Source: Bacteroidota bacterium
GTDB taxonomy: Bacteria; Bacteroidota; Bacteroidia; Chitinophagales; UBA10324
Length of the DNA: 64,000 nt
Direction: 5' to 3'
Assembly: GCA_018267315.1 (NCBI GenBank)
Contig: JAFDYS010000005.1
Coordinates: forward strand, 1-64,000
Positions 1-8,649 of the stretch are shown in pieces. The translations under genes were made by a program, and so were the position numbers. Numbering within the stretch: position 1 is the first letter of the stretch; every line of letters starts with the position of its first letter. The notes below the pieces were generated by a model. It saw nothing but the letters and a program-made list of their open reading frames with translations. It was not told where the DNA came from and made no database searches.

Positions 1-17
1 GTTACTCTTCCAAACAC

Positions 18-44
18 ATCTGCGTCATCTGTGCAATCTGCGAG
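18..44. repeat. three imperfect 9-bp tandem units
   Basis: Three consecutive 9-mers of the form ATCTGnGnn lie just downstream (on the minus strand) of the tRNA gene. They are short and imperfect. No function is apparent. Confidence 0.35.
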
Positions 45-65
45 AAATTCGAGTGAGAAACAAGA

Positions 66-137
66 GCGGGAAACGGGACTCGAACCCGCGACCCTTAGCT
101 TGGGAAGCTAATGCTCTACCAACTGAGCTACTCCCGC
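66..137 (-). tRNA. tRNA-Gly (anticodon CCC)
   Basis: The reverse strand folds as a 72-nt cloverleaf. The acceptor arm is GCGGGAG with TTCCCGC (one G-T wobble), the D arm is GCTC/GAGC, and the anticodon stem TTAGC/GCTAA encloses the 7-nt loop TTCCCAA, giving anticodon CCC (reads GGG). The T arm GCGGG/CCCGT carries the TTCGAGT loop. The terminal CCA is not encoded. It lies downstream of, and on the same strand as, the acyl-CoA dehydrogenase operon. Confidence 0.95.
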
Positions 138-176
138 TTGTTTATTTCGAATGACGAATGGAATTCAAAGTTGAAA

Positions 177-1064
177 CTATTTTTTAAATCGGTCAGCGAC
201 AATCAAGTCTTTTGATCCGGCCGTGTACTTATAAAATCCGTTTCCGCTCTTCACTCCCAGATGACCGGCCGTAACCATATTCACCAGCAGCGGGCACGGC
301 GCATACTTCTGATTTCCCATTCCGTTGTAGAGTACTTTCAGAATCGCGAGGCAAACATCCAGCCCGATGAAATCGGCCAGTTGCAGGGGTCCCATCGGAT
401 GGGCCATTCCCAGTTTCATCACTGTGTCAATTTCTTCTACACCCGCCACACCTTCGTACAACGTGTAAATCGCTTCATTGATCATCGGCATCAAAATTCT
501 GTTGGCGACGAAACCGGGATAGTCGTTCACTTCCACCGGCACCTTGTCAAGTTTCTTTGAAAAGTCCATCACCGTCTTAGCGGTTTCATCGGATGTGGCA
601 TATCCGCGAATCACCTCCACGAGTTTCATCACCGGAACCGGATTCATGAAGTGCATGCCGATCACTTTATCAGGGCGCTTGGTAGCAGCACCAATTTTTG
701 TAATGGAAATCGAAGAGGTGTTTGATGCGAGAATGGCTTCGGGTTTGGCCGCACCATCGAGCTGCGAGAAGATCATCAGCTTCAGATCCACATTCTCCGT
801 GGCAGCTTCCACGATGAGATCAGAATCTTTCACACCGTCACCCACTACATTGAATGTTTTGATGCGCGACAGCGTCGAGCGCTTTTCATCTTCCGTCATG
901 GAATTTTTAGCGATCTGGCGATCCAGGTTTTTGGAAATAGTCGCCAGCGCTTTATCAATCTGCTGTTGCGAAACATCAACGAGGTTCACTTCAAAACCTT
1001 TCATGGCAAACACATGAGCGATGCCGTTGCCCATAGTTCCTGCCCCAATAACACTTACCTTCAT
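177..1064 (-). CDS. hbd: 3-hydroxybutyryl-CoA (3-hydroxyacyl-CoA) dehydrogenase
   Basis: Cytosolic NAD(P)-dependent oxidation/reduction between 3-hydroxyacyl-CoA and acetoacyl-CoA, used in butanoate metabolism or beta-oxidation. The 295-aa length is that of the stand-alone family. The N-terminus has the Rossmann motif VIGAGTMGNGIA, and an acidic residue (VD) ends the second strand as expected for NAD. The catalytic region HFMNPVPVMKLVEV carries the family His and Asn, and the C-terminal helical domain (VANRILMPMINEA onward) is complete. It is last in a minus-strand operon, 12 bp after the M1 peptidase gene. Family assignment is firm; whether its physiological direction is synthesis or degradation cannot be told here. 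Confidence 0.93.
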   Translation of the reverse strand: MKVSVIGAGTMGNGIAHVFAMKGFEVNLVDVSQQQIDKALATISKNLDRQIAKNSMTEDEKRSTLSRIKTFNVVGDGVKDSDLIVEAATENVDLKLMIFSQLDGAAKPEAILASNTSSISITKIGAATKRPDKVIGMHFMNPVPVMKLVEVIRGYATSDETAKTVMDFSKKLDKVPVEVNDYPGFVANRILMPMINEAIYTLYEGVAGVEEIDTVMKLGMAHPMGPLQLADFIGLDVCLAILKVLYNGMGNQKYAPCPLLVNMVTAGHLGVKSGNGFYKYTAGSKDLIVADRFKK

Positions 1065-1076
1065 ATCTATCGTGTT

Positions 1077-3503
1077 TTAGTTTACAATCAGTTTCCGGAT
1101 CGAAATCTCATTCTTCTTTTCATTAGTCATCATCACCACATATATGCCGGGCACCCAGTCATTCACGCGCACGGTGAAATGGACGGTATCCGGTCTGCCG
1201 GAATAGACATTTCTTCCAAGCGGGTCAAAAATATCAAGCTGCCAACCGGTTTCCAATGATTGATTCACGATCGTGAAAAAATCATGAGCCGGGTTAGGCA
1301 ACACATCAAAAGCTCCGCGGTGATCGGGCAGCAAGGGAATTCCCACCAATAGGCAGCTATCAGGAATAGTAATCACCGAATCCACTTTGTCATGATCAAA
1401 AATGCCGAAAGCATACTCTCCCTTTTTCAGATGATTGATGGTGAAAAGACCTTTCTTGTCAGTATGCGAGTTCTGGAAATTCTGTGTCACGTCAATGAGT
1501 ATTTGCCAGGTAGCGCCGGCAGATGAACGATATACCACACGCAAACTGTCTTCACCGTTTGTGATGAGCTTATTGTCAAGAAATCCGCCATTGATGGTGG
1601 TTCCGTTGTAATTTATGATGGCCGTGGCATCAAAACCGGGAGGAAAAATTCCGTCCACTTTCCAAAATCGTTCCTGCGAAAGATGAAAACCCGGAACCGG
1701 TTGCGTGAACGGGTCCGGTGCGGCGTAGATATGTTCAATGCGAATGAGTGCCGAATCGCTGAGCGACGTGACGTTCAGATTCATCTTTCCGTAAACCGCA
1801 TTGGCCGAACCGGTATTGTGTACGGAAAGCAAATCGGAAGTGACGGCATCTGAAATTTTTTCATTGAGGTCGAGCCCCGTGAAAACGGGCGCGAATGGAA
1901 GATGAATGGAATAGATTGAACACGCGCCGCTCATGACAGCGGTTTGCGTTTCGACGGTTCCGTCTTCCCCGAAGAATGAAATCTCCAGCGGTACATTCTG
2001 ATAATAGTGGGGTGCATGATCGAGCCGCTGCCGGAGATGAACGGTTACATCGTAACCCGGAATCTGCCCCGGTTCCACCGAAACGGAATCAATGTTGAAT
2101 GCCGCCCAGCCCGGATTGAAAATCCAGTCATTGAAAAAACCGGAGAGATCAATTCCTGAACAACCGGTGAGGTAATCGCGAAGGTCTTCGCTGCTGGCAT
2201 CTTTGAATGCGAAGTCGCTCATGAAAGCAGTGAGGCAATGAAAGAATAGTGAATCGCCCATGTATCCGCGTAACGTATGGGCCATGTCAGCGCCTTTCAG
2301 ATACACGGTTGAGCTGTACGTTTTGTTAAGGGGAATATTGTTCATCGTGAGGTAAGCGCCATCACCAATCGGGGTGTGCAGGTAATGAACGCAGTATTCA
2401 TGATTCGATGCCACTTCGGATTGGTACTTTTCCTTTCCATACACCTGCTCAAAAAAAACTTTCACGCAGTAATCAGCCCATCCTTCATTGAGCCACATAT
2501 CCTGCGCCGTGCGGCACGTGACCAGGTCGCCAAACCAATGGTGCGAAAGTTCATGAGCCATGATGTCTTCATAAGTGGTTTGACCGTTCACCAGCCAATA
2601 CGGGTAAGCGATATTGGTGGCATGTTCCATGGCCCCGATGGTGGTTAAACTATAACCCACTTTGCCCCACCGGTATGGCCCAAACGCTTTTTCAAATGCC
2701 ACCAGCGCATCGGGTAAATGAATGAAAGAGCCCTTCATTTTCGTTGTGTCATTGGCGACGGCTCCGTACTGAATGGGAATGGTGTCGCCGGTGATGCTCA
2801 CATATTCTCCGTATGCCGGTTTGTATTTATTCACGGCCACACAAGCGAGGTAAGCCGGAATAGTTTGAGGCAATGCCCAGTTCCATGTGATGGTTCCGTC
2901 ACCATTGTCAACTGAAGAAACGAGATCGCCGCTGCACAATGCCATTTTATCCAAGGTGGTCACTGCTGAAATGTGAAAGGTGCTGCGCTCCACGAAATTG
3001 TCCACGCAGGGAAACCACGATTGTCCGTAGTTATGAGGAATATCGGTGAGCGCTACGCCGATGCTGAAGGAGTAATCACCGCTCCAGTACCAGCCGCCCC
3101 AGCCGCCGGAATCCTGCGGAGGAACACCATGATAGTAAACAACTACCGCTGCAGAGTCACCGGCATTCATTTCACTTTCGAGATTGACGCGAAGGGTGGT
3201 GTCATTGTAAGTGAAGGTGCGCTGAATGTTATTCTGAATGACGGAGTCAACATTCAATTTCAGCAAATCAAGATCAATGAAAGGAAGGTTATCAATCTTT
3301 GATTTGAAGGAAACCACGCAATACCCGCTGATGGTTTTCCCGGCGTAGTCTGTGACGTTCAAATGAATGGTATAATCCAACACATCGACTGAATCGCTGC
3401 GCGAGTTATCCGCTGCGAAAACACCGGCAGAAAAAAAAAGAATACTGCAAAATGCGAAAACCGGAATGCAACATACTCTCATCGTCTTTGGTCCAAGTAC
3501 CAT
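1077..3503 (-). CDS. secreted M1-family metallo-aminopeptidase with T9SS sorting domain
   Basis: Zinc aminopeptidase that trims N-terminal residues from peptides outside the cell. A signal peptide occupies about residues 8-30, so the real start may be the Met at residue 8 (position 3482). After the N-terminal beta domain come the exopeptidase motif GAMEH (family usually GAMEN), the zinc site HELSHHW (His317, Glu318, His321) and the third ligand Glu340 in WLNEGW. The last ~85 residues are a T9SS type A sorting domain (LPNPAHDFFTIVN...GIYVVMM...RKLIVN), implying export and surface attachment or release. It starts 18 bp after panB and is followed at 12 bp by the dehydrogenase gene, so the three are probably co-transcribed, though no functional link is obvious. 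Confidence 0.92.
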   Translation of the reverse strand: MVLGPKTMRVCCIPVFAFCSILFFSAGVFAADNSRSDSVDVLDYTIHLNVTDYAGKTISGYCVVSFKSKIDNLPFIDLDLLKLNVDSVIQNNIQRTFTYNDTTLRVNLESEMNAGDSAAVVVYYHGVPPQDSGGWGGWYWSGDYSFSIGVALTDIPHNYGQSWFPCVDNFVERSTFHISAVTTLDKMALCSGDLVSSVDNGDGTITWNWALPQTIPAYLACVAVNKYKPAYGEYVSITGDTIPIQYGAVANDTTKMKGSFIHLPDALVAFEKAFGPYRWGKVGYSLTTIGAMEHATNIAYPYWLVNGQTTYEDIMAHELSHHWFGDLVTCRTAQDMWLNEGWADYCVKVFFEQVYGKEKYQSEVASNHEYCVHYLHTPIGDGAYLTMNNIPLNKTYSSTVYLKGADMAHTLRGYMGDSLFFHCLTAFMSDFAFKDASSEDLRDYLTGCSGIDLSGFFNDWIFNPGWAAFNIDSVSVEPGQIPGYDVTVHLRQRLDHAPHYYQNVPLEISFFGEDGTVETQTAVMSGACSIYSIHLPFAPVFTGLDLNEKISDAVTSDLLSVHNTGSANAVYGKMNLNVTSLSDSALIRIEHIYAAPDPFTQPVPGFHLSQERFWKVDGIFPPGFDATAIINYNGTTINGGFLDNKLITNGEDSLRVVYRSSAGATWQILIDVTQNFQNSHTDKKGLFTINHLKKGEYAFGIFDHDKVDSVITIPDSCLLVGIPLLPDHRGAFDVLPNPAHDFFTIVNQSLETGWQLDIFDPLGRNVYSGRPDTVHFTVRVNDWVPGIYVVMMTNEKKNEISIRKLIVN

Positions 3504-3521
3504 AAGCTACCCGCTTTCTCT

Positions 3522-4373
3522 TCAATACTTCTCATTCTCATTCGGGAAGTCGAGCGACTTCACATCATCAATATAATGTTCCACCGCTTTCCTGATGTCA
3601 TCAAACAGATTCAAATACCGGCGTAGGAACCGCGGCTTGAATTCTTTGTTGATGCCGAGCATGTCATGAATCACCAGCACCTGTCCGTCGCAATCAGGAC
3701 CGGCGCCGATGCCGATAGTGGGAATGAACAGTGAGGAAGAAACATCATCCGCCAATGCTGCCGGAATTTTTTCAAGCACGATGGAGAAGCAACCCGCTTG
3801 CTGAAGAATCATCGCATCTTCACGCAGGCGCTCGGCTTCCTGCTCTTCCGTGGCGCGCACGGCATACGTTCCGAATTTATAAATGGATTGCGGCGTGAGA
3901 CCGAGGTGACCCATTACCGGCACGCCGGCGCTGATGATGCGTTCGACTGATTCTTTCACTTCCTTCCCTCCTTCCAGCTTCACGGCATGCGCTCCGGATT
4001 CTTTCATGATGCGGATGGCCGAGTTCAATGCCTCTTTCGAATTTCCCTGGTACGAGCCAAACGGGAGATCCACCACCACCAAGGCACGGTCAATTCCGCG
4101 AACGACTGATGAAGCATGGTAGATCATCTGATCCAGCGTGATGGGCAACGTGGTTTCATGTCCTGCCATCACATTCGATGCAGAATCGCCAACCAGAATC
4201 ACATCAATGCCGGCCGCATCCACGATGCGCGCCATAGAAAAATCATAGGCGGTCAGCATGGAGATTTTTACGCCCGCCTGTTTCATCTCCTGCAGCGTGT
4301 GCGTGGTTACTTTCTTTGCTTTCTTAAAATCTATGATTGATTTCTGAACGCTGGTTGCTTGTGTGGCCTGCAT
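3522..4373 (-). CDS. panB: 3-methyl-2-oxobutanoate hydroxymethyltransferase
   Basis: First committed step of pantothenate/CoA synthesis: transfers a hydroxymethyl group from methylene-tetrahydrofolate to 3-methyl-2-oxobutanoate to make ketopantoate. The 283-aa protein has the family motifs in order: [19 protein letters not shown], the metal site VGDS, the segment [27 protein letters not shown] and [15 protein letters not shown]. It is first gene of the minus-strand operon panB > M1 peptidase > hbd. The N-terminal ~25 residues ([12 protein letters not shown]...) extend beyond the conserved core, and an internal Met is a possible alternative start. Confidence 0.96.
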   Translation of the reverse strand: MQATQATSVQKSIIDFKKAKKVTTHTLQEMKQAGVKISMLTAYDFSMARIVDAAGIDVILVGDSASNVMAGHETTLPITLDQMIYHASSVVRGIDRALVVVDLPFGSYQGNSKEALNSAIRIMKESGAHAVKLEGGKEVKESVERIISAGVPVMGHLGLTPQSIYKFGTYAVRATEEQEAERLREDAMILQQAGCFSIVLEKIPAALADDVSSSLFIPTIGIGAGPDCDGQVLVIHDMLGINKEFKPRFLRRYLNLFDDIRKAVEHYIDDVKSLDFPNENEKY

Positions 4374-4501
4374 GATCTGAATCGTTAGGAGTTAAATATG
4401 AAACGCGGAACACTTGAATTACGCAGTGTCATTGACCGGTCAATTCTGATTCAAAGGTAGGATTTCGGTCTGTATTGACTGCCTAACCATCAGGAACTTC
4501 A

Positions 4502-4509
4502 TACATTTG
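4502..4509 (+). promoter_or_regulatory. -7 promoter box TACATTTG, leaderless arrangement
   Basis: Exact match to the Bacteroidota -7 consensus TAnnTTTG, ending only 5 nt before the ATG at 4515. Transcription should begin at or next to the start codon, giving a leaderless or nearly leaderless mRNA. A TTG at 4475-4477 is a possible -33 element, but its 24-nt spacer is long. Confidence 0.55.
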
Positions 4510-4514
4510 CGGCC

Positions 4515-5543
4515 ATGAGGTATATCGCCATCGCGCTACTTTTCATCAGTGCATTTATTTCTTCCTGCTCCACCGATTTTGATGTAACTGCCAACTGGAA
4601 AGACATCACCATCCTTTATGGCTTACTCGACAAGAGTGATACGGCCAACTATATCAAAGTAGGTAAAGCGTATCTTGATCCCAACACCAACGCTTACGAG
4701 ATCGCTCAGAATCCCGATTCACTTTATTATGATGACCTGAATGTGGTGCTGGAAGAATATCAGAACAGCGCCCTGGTAAAAACCATCCAGCTCACCAAAG
4801 TGGATGGCAATCTCGAAGGGTACGTGAAAGACACCGGCATTTTCGCACAGGCGCCCAACATTCTCTATAAGACCAAGGAAACATTGAACCAAAAAAGCAC
4901 TTACAAAGTGGTGGTAACCGAACCCGATAACGGTAAGCAGGTTTCCGCTTCCGCGGCCGTGGTTGACGACTTCCTGATCTACACGCCCACCAATGTGATT
5001 CCCATCAACATCCTGCCGAATTCGAAATACACCTGTGCCTGGGTTTCGGCCACTGACGGAAGAATCTATGCCCTCACTGTTCGATTCTATTACCGCGAAT
5101 ACAGTTTTAACAACCCCGCGGTTTATGAACCCAAGTACGTGGATTGGGTGTGCTTCACCAATATGCTGCAGGAAGATTTGAAGGGAGGTGACAATATGAG
5201 CTTCGATCTCAACGGCGATAATTTCTACACGTTCCTGAGTTCGGCCATTCCGGTGGATGAAACCAAGTTCAGGATGTGCGACCACCTTGACTTCTTCTTT
5301 TCTGTCGGCGGGCAGGAACTTGACACCTACAACCAGGTTACCATTGCGCAGCAGGGATTGACCTCAGGACAGGTTCTGCCGACATATACCAACGTGGATA
5401 ACGGGCTCGGACTGTTTTCATCACGCTATCATAAAAACGTGACCAACGTGCAGATTGACTGGCGCACACAAGACACCATTGCCTGCCTGAGCGTAACGCA
5501 TGAACTGAACTTCCTGCGAAGCGATTCATCTCTTTGCCCTTAG
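4515..5543 (+). CDS. lipoprotein of unknown function
   Basis: A 342-aa protein with a lipoprotein signal peptide: a hydrophobic stretch followed by the lipobox ISSC (Cys18), so it should be lipidated and sit in the envelope. The rest looks beta-rich and soluble. The opening strand pattern (ITILYGLLDKSDTANYIKVG...) followed by a KETYKV-like strand recalls Bacteroidota DUF4249 lipoproteins, but I could not confirm that by eye. It stands alone on the plus strand between the divergent panB operon and dnaK, with its own -7 box directly before the ATG. No catalytic motif was seen. Confidence 0.8.
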   Translation: MRYIAIALLFISAFISSCSTDFDVTANWKDITILYGLLDKSDTANYIKVGKAYLDPNTNAYEIAQNPDSLYYDDLNVVLEEYQNSALVKTIQLTKVDGNLEGYVKDTGIFAQAPNILYKTKETLNQKSTYKVVVTEPDNGKQVSASAAVVDDFLIYTPTNVIPINILPNSKYTCAWVSATDGRIYALTVRFYYREYSFNNPAVYEPKYVDWVCFTNMLQEDLKGGDNMSFDLNGDNFYTFLSSAIPVDETKFRMCDHLDFFFSVGGQELDTYNQVTIAQQGLTSGQVLPTYTNVDNGLGLFSSRYHKNVTNVQIDWRTQDTIACLSVTHELNFLRSDSSLCP

Positions 5544-5762
5544 ATTCTCCAGGCTTTCCTGGCTTCTATCAACCCGCAACCAACAACCAGAAACCATCAA
5601 CCGGCAACAGCATCCTGCCTGTCTTTTTGACAATTCGGGCTTCAACCACCTCCATTAGCCCCCCTGTTGTGCCATTATTTCCTGAATAAAACGCCGGATT
5701 TCCGGTGGCATAATGATTGAAAATGAAGGTTATTCGAATCAAACAATCTAAAATCAATTCCA
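5544..5762. other. dnaK upstream region
   Basis: This 219-bp spacer holds a short AACC-rich stretch (about 5570-5600) and a small CCGGA/TCCGG palindrome at about 5690-5705. I see no CIRCE element (HrcA operator) and no clean TAnnTTTG box, so the dnaK promoter is unassigned. Confidence 0.4.
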
Positions 5763-7679
5763 ATGGGAAAAATTATAGGCATCGACCTCGGTACGACCAA
5801 CTCCTGTGTAGCAGTGATGGAAGGCAGCGACCCGGTCGTCATTCCGAATGATGAAGGTGCACGCACCACACCTTCCGTTGTTGCATTCCTGCAAAACGGT
5901 GAACGCAAAGTGGGTGCTCCTGCTAAACGACAGGCGATCACCAATCCGAAAAACACCATCATGTCCATCAAGCGCTTCATGGGCAGAAGGCATGATGAGG
6001 TGGGCAGTGAACTGCGCTATGTTTCCTATGATGTGAAAGCCGGTGAAAACAACACCGCCCGTGTGCAGATCATGGACCGCATGTACACGCCGCAGGAAAT
6101 TTCCGCCATGATTCTTCAGAAGATGAAGAAGATCGCAGAAGATTACCTCGGCCAGCCGGTGACGGAAGCGGTGATCACCGTGCCAGCTTACTTCAACGAC
6201 TCACAGCGGCACGCTACCAAAGAAGCCGGTGAAATCGCCGGGCTCAAGGTGCTGCGCATCATCAACGAACCGACGGCAGCCGCCCTCGCTTATGGTTTGG
6301 ATAAGAAACACAAAGACGAAAAGATCGCCGTCTATGACCTCGGCGGCGGCACGTTCGATATCTCTATCCTCGACCTCGGCGATGGCGTGTTCGAAGTGAA
6401 ATCCACCAACGGTGATACGCATCTCGGCGGTGACGACTTCGACCAGGTGGTGATTGCATGGCTTGCGGAAGAATTCAAAAAAGATGAACCCGCCATTGAT
6501 CTCACGAAAGACCCGATGGCATTGCAGCGGTTGAAGGATGCAGCAGAGAAAGCGAAGATCGAACTGAGTTCTTCTTCCGAAACGGAAATCAACCTGCCTT
6601 ACATCACGGCCGTTGACGGCGTTCCCAAGCACCTGGTGAAAAAACTTTCACGCGCCAAGTTTGAGCAGCTCGTGGACCACCTCGTGCAGCGTACTCTCGA
6701 GCCGTGCAAGAAGGCACTCGCTGATTCCGGTTACAGCGCTTCGCAGATTGATGAAGTGATTCTCGTGGGCGGTTCCACGCGCATCCCGAAGATCCAGGAA
6801 GTGGTCGAAAAGTTTTTTGGCAAGAAGCCGCACAAGGGTGTGAACCCTGATGAAGTGGTGGCCGTAGGTGCTGCCATTCAGGGCGGCGTGCTCGGCGGAC
6901 ATGTGAAAGACGTTCTGCTTCTCGACGTAACTCCGCTTTCACTCGGTATTGAAACCCTCGGCGGTGTGATGACGAAGCTGATTGAATCGAACACGACCAT
7001 CCCGACCAAGAAATCGGAAACATTCACAACGGCGGCCGACAGCCAGCCCTCGGTGGAGATTCATGTGCTGCAGGGCGAACGCCCCATGGCGCGCGACAAC
7101 CGCACCATCGGACGGTTCATGCTCGATGGCATTCCGCCCGCACCGCGCGGCATTCCGCAGATTGAAGTTTCGTTCGACATTGACGCGAACGGCATCCTCA
7201 ACGTAAGTGCGAAAGACAAAGGAACGGGTAAGGAACAAACGATCAAGATCCAGGCATCAACCGGCTTGAGCAAGGAAGAAGTGGAGAAGATGAAACGCGA
7301 TGCCCGCGACAACGAAGCGGCCGACAAGGAAGCCCGCGAGAAAGTAGACAAGCTGAACACAGCTGACGGTCTCATCTTCCAGACGGAGAAACAGCTGAAG
7401 GAATTCGGCGAAAAGATTCCGGCAGATAAGAAGGCGGTGATTGAAGGTGCGCTTGCAAAGCTGAAAGACGCTCACAAAATCCAGGATGTTGCCGGAGTGG
7501 ATGCAGCGCTGACTGAACTCAACAATGCATGGCAGGCCGCTAGTGAAGACCTGTACAAAGCGCAGCAGCAGCAACCACCGCAGGGCGGACCAGAAGCAGG
7601 CGCACAGCCCGGCGGCGATGGCAAAACCGAGAACGTGCAGGACGTGCCGTTTGAGGAAGTGAATGATGAGAAGAAGTAA
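5763..7679 (+). CDS. dnaK: molecular chaperone DnaK (Hsp70)
   Basis: ATP-dependent cytosolic chaperone that binds unfolded hydrophobic segments, working with DnaJ and GrpE (neither is in the window). Full length at 638 aa. The nucleotide-binding domain has [17 protein letters not shown] at the start, [14 protein letters not shown] and [11 protein letters not shown]. The interdomain linker [16 protein letters not shown] leads to the substrate-binding domain, the helical lid, and a Gln/Gly-rich tail ending EEVNDEKK, the usual EEVxD-type end. A hairpin terminator follows. A 368-bp stretch matching its residues ~418-539 recurs at 8650-9017 as a fragment. Confidence 0.98.
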   Translation: MGKIIGIDLGTTNSCVAVMEGSDPVVIPNDEGARTTPSVVAFLQNGERKVGAPAKRQAITNPKNTIMSIKRFMGRRHDEVGSELRYVSYDVKAGENNTARVQIMDRMYTPQEISAMILQKMKKIAEDYLGQPVTEAVITVPAYFNDSQRHATKEAGEIAGLKVLRIINEPTAAALAYGLDKKHKDEKIAVYDLGGGTFDISILDLGDGVFEVKSTNGDTHLGGDDFDQVVIAWLAEEFKKDEPAIDLTKDPMALQRLKDAAEKAKIELSSSSETEINLPYITAVDGVPKHLVKKLSRAKFEQLVDHLVQRTLEPCKKALADSGYSASQIDEVILVGGSTRIPKIQEVVEKFFGKKPHKGVNPDEVVAVGAAIQGGVLGGHVKDVLLLDVTPLSLGIETLGGVMTKLIESNTTIPTKKSETFTTAADSQPSVEIHVLQGERPMARDNRTIGRFMLDGIPPAPRGIPQIEVSFDIDANGILNVSAKDKGTGKEQTIKIQASTGLSKEEVEKMKRDARDNEAADKEAREKVDKLNTADGLIFQTEKQLKEFGEKIPADKKAVIEGALAKLKDAHKIQDVAGVDAALTELNNAWQAASEDLYKAQQQQPPQGGPEAGAQPGGDGKTENVQDVPFEEVNDEKK

Positions 7680-7711
7680 GCGACCAACGCGTCATTGCGT
7701 GCATGAATAAC

Positions 7712-7785
7712 CGTCATTGCGAGCGGAGCGAAGCAATCCCCACGAATCAGGAGATTGCTTCGTCGTTTCACTCCTCGCAATGACG
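7712..7785. repeat. REP-like 74-bp palindromic element, copy 1
   Basis: Terminal arms CGTCATTGCGAG and CTCGCAATGACG are perfect inverted repeats. Inner arms AAGCAATC and GATTGCTT are also complementary, so the element can fold as one long hairpin. From general familiarity, elements with this CGTCATTGCGAG arm are common between genes in Bacteroidota and other environmental genomes. It is probably non-autonomous and sits right after dnaK. Confidence 0.8.
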
Positions 7786-7796
7786 AAATGATACAG

Positions 7797-7825
7797 CCCC
7801 GGTTCAGAAATGAATCGGGGTTTTT
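7797..7825 (+). terminator. rho-independent terminator after dnaK
   Basis: CCCCG-G-TTCA, loop GAAA, TGAA-T-CGGGG, then TTTTT. A strong stem with a U-tract about 120 nt after the dnaK stop. Confidence 0.8.
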
Positions 7826-7863
7826 ACTCACTCTTCGCTTAACTTTGATTCGATAAACAAGAA

Positions 7864-7888
7864 GTGGATTGGCGAGGACGCCAACCAC
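7864..7888. repeat. TTGGCG/CGCCAA palindrome, copy 1
   Basis: Hairpin with arms GTGG and CCAC outside and TTGGCG and CGCCAA inside, around the loop AGGA. Further copies lie at 8310-8333, 8396-8420 and 8619-8643, with degenerate ones at 10600-10624 and 16468-16496, where the palindrome forms the right end of the larger composite repeat. Confidence 0.8.
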
Positions 7889-8001
7889 GGACAGAAGTAA
7901 TCAGTCCCGGTTACTTTCTGTAATTTTCACCTTCAGACATGGAAACCTGGTTCGGCCAATAAGTGTAAGACCAGCCAACAAAAAAGAGAAAGATTTTTAT
8001 T

Positions 8002-8187
8002 ATGGATCCTAAGAAGAGAAAAGTGGTTTCGCTTCCTGAATACAGAGGAGACCTGAGCAAACTATTCGATTTTAATCGTCCTATTTCGATGAAGGAAGCA
8101 TTTGCACTGCACAAGAAACATCAGCAAGTACTCCAAAAGCTGAACAAAGAATTCCGGCAACGATATCGTGAAGAGATGGCAAAATAA
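8002..8187 (+). CDS. small conserved protein, dnaK-linked family, member 1
   Basis: A 61-aa protein not recognised from any family. The N-terminus is basic (PKKRK), followed by the block VVSLPEYRGDLSKLFDF and a charged, probably helical tail. The block recurs at 9247-9324 in a second small gene: 23 of 36 aligned residues are identical. Over 26 aligned codons, 7 are identical, 13 differ only synonymously and 6 change the residue, which is the signature of protein-level selection and the main reason to call both genes real. It starts 322 bp after the dnaK stop, beyond a terminator. A weak -7-like TAATTTTC lies near 7920. A strong hairpin follows 5 nt after the stop. Confidence 0.7.
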   Translation: MDPKKRKVVSLPEYRGDLSKLFDFNRPISMKEAFALHKKHQQVLQKLNKEFRQRYREEMAK

Positions 8188-8192
8188 AAAAG

Positions 8193-8228
8193 TTTCCTGT
8201 GGATGGTGCGGACACCAACAACAGGAAA
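8193..8228. repeat. hairpin after small gene 1; variant of the TTGGCG palindrome
   Basis: Outer arms TTTCCTGT and ACAGGAAA are perfect complements. The inner arm TGGTG pairs with CACCA around the loop CGGA. The layout matches the TTGGCG-AGGA-CGCCAA palindrome, but both arms have changed together (GGCG/CGCC to GGTG/CACC). It begins 5 nt after the stop of the small gene and may act as its transcript end, though no U-tract follows directly. Confidence 0.6.
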
Positions 8229-8259
8229 AACATGCGAGAGCTTAGCTTTTTTATTTTTT

Positions 8260-8280
8260 GTGGTCGGTGCGTATACCAAC
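8260..8280. repeat. degenerate palindrome of the same family
   Basis: GTGG followed by a GGTG/TACC stem (with a G-T pair) and CCAAC, aligned with the TTGGCG palindromes on both sides. An AT-rich T-tract immediately precedes it. Confidence 0.45.
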
Positions 8281-8309
8281 CTGAGTAAAATCTGATTTCA
8301 TAAAAGAAT

Positions 8310-8333
8310 GTGGATTGGCGAGGACGCCAACCA
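8310..8333. repeat. TTGGCG/CGCCAA palindrome, copy 2
   Basis: Same inner arms and AGGA loop as copy 1, with the right outer arm changed to CCAT. The left flank is diverged from the other copies. Confidence 0.75.
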
Positions 8334-8348
8334 TGGGTAGAATGGATC

Positions 8349-8426
8349 GGGATTTTTACTTTCATTTCTTTTAACTTTGATTTGATAAACAAGAAGTGGA
8401 TTGGCGAGGACGCCAACCACGGGCAG
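8349..8426. repeat. partial repeat unit with TTGGCG palindrome, copy 3
   Basis: Matches the right third of the 225-bp repeat (compare 7819-7896 and 8574-8651) with several substitutions, and ends in the palindrome at 8396-8420. It abuts copy 2 of the 225-bp repeat, so the spacer is a tandem array of related units. Confidence 0.75.
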
Positions 8427-8466
8427 AGAAGTAAGCCGCCAACGCGTCATTGCCGGCATGAATAAC

Positions 8467-8540
8467 CGTCATTGCGAGCGGAGCGAAGCAATCCCCACGA
8501 ATCAGGAGATTGCTTCGTCGTTTCACTCCTCGCAATGACG
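8467..8540. repeat. REP-like 74-bp palindromic element, copy 2
   Basis: Sequence identical to the element at 7712-7785, with the same CGTCATTGCGAG / CTCGCAATGACG arms. Confidence 0.8.
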
Positions 8541-8551
8541 AAATGATACAG

Positions 8552-8580
8552 CCCCGGCTCAGAAATGAATCGGGGTTTTT
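8552..8580 (+). terminator. second copy of the dnaK terminator
   Basis: Same stem and T-tract as 7797-7825, with one T-to-C change that weakens the stem. No intact gene lies directly upstream of it. Confidence 0.55.
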
Positions 8581-8649
8581 ACTCACTCTTCGCTTAACTT
8601 TGATTCGATAAACAAGAAGTGGATTGGCGAGGACGCCAACCACGGACAG

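Larger units (their letters stand above)
7672..7896. repeat. 225-bp direct repeat, copy 1 (dnaK 3' end and flank)
   Basis: Begins inside the last codons of dnaK and runs through the REP-like hairpin, the dnaK terminator and one TTGGCG/CGCCAA palindrome. It matches 8427-8651 over equal length with about five substitutions and no indels. So the 3' flank of dnaK, including its stop codon, has been copied in front of the dnaK fragment. Confidence 0.9.

Noticed and set aside
1-60. A gene or RNA left of the tRNA.
   Set aside because: Only three short 9-bp units and no open frame that can be supported in 60 bp.
8002-8025. The N-terminal PKKRK of small protein 1 resembles a eukaryotic nuclear localisation signal.
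   Set aside because: The context is bacterial and the basic run is short; nothing else suggests a role in a host nucleus.
7712-8540. CRISPR array from the repeated hairpins near dnaK.
   Set aside because: Only two 74-bp identical elements 755 bp apart, with genes between them; no regular spacers and no cas genes.
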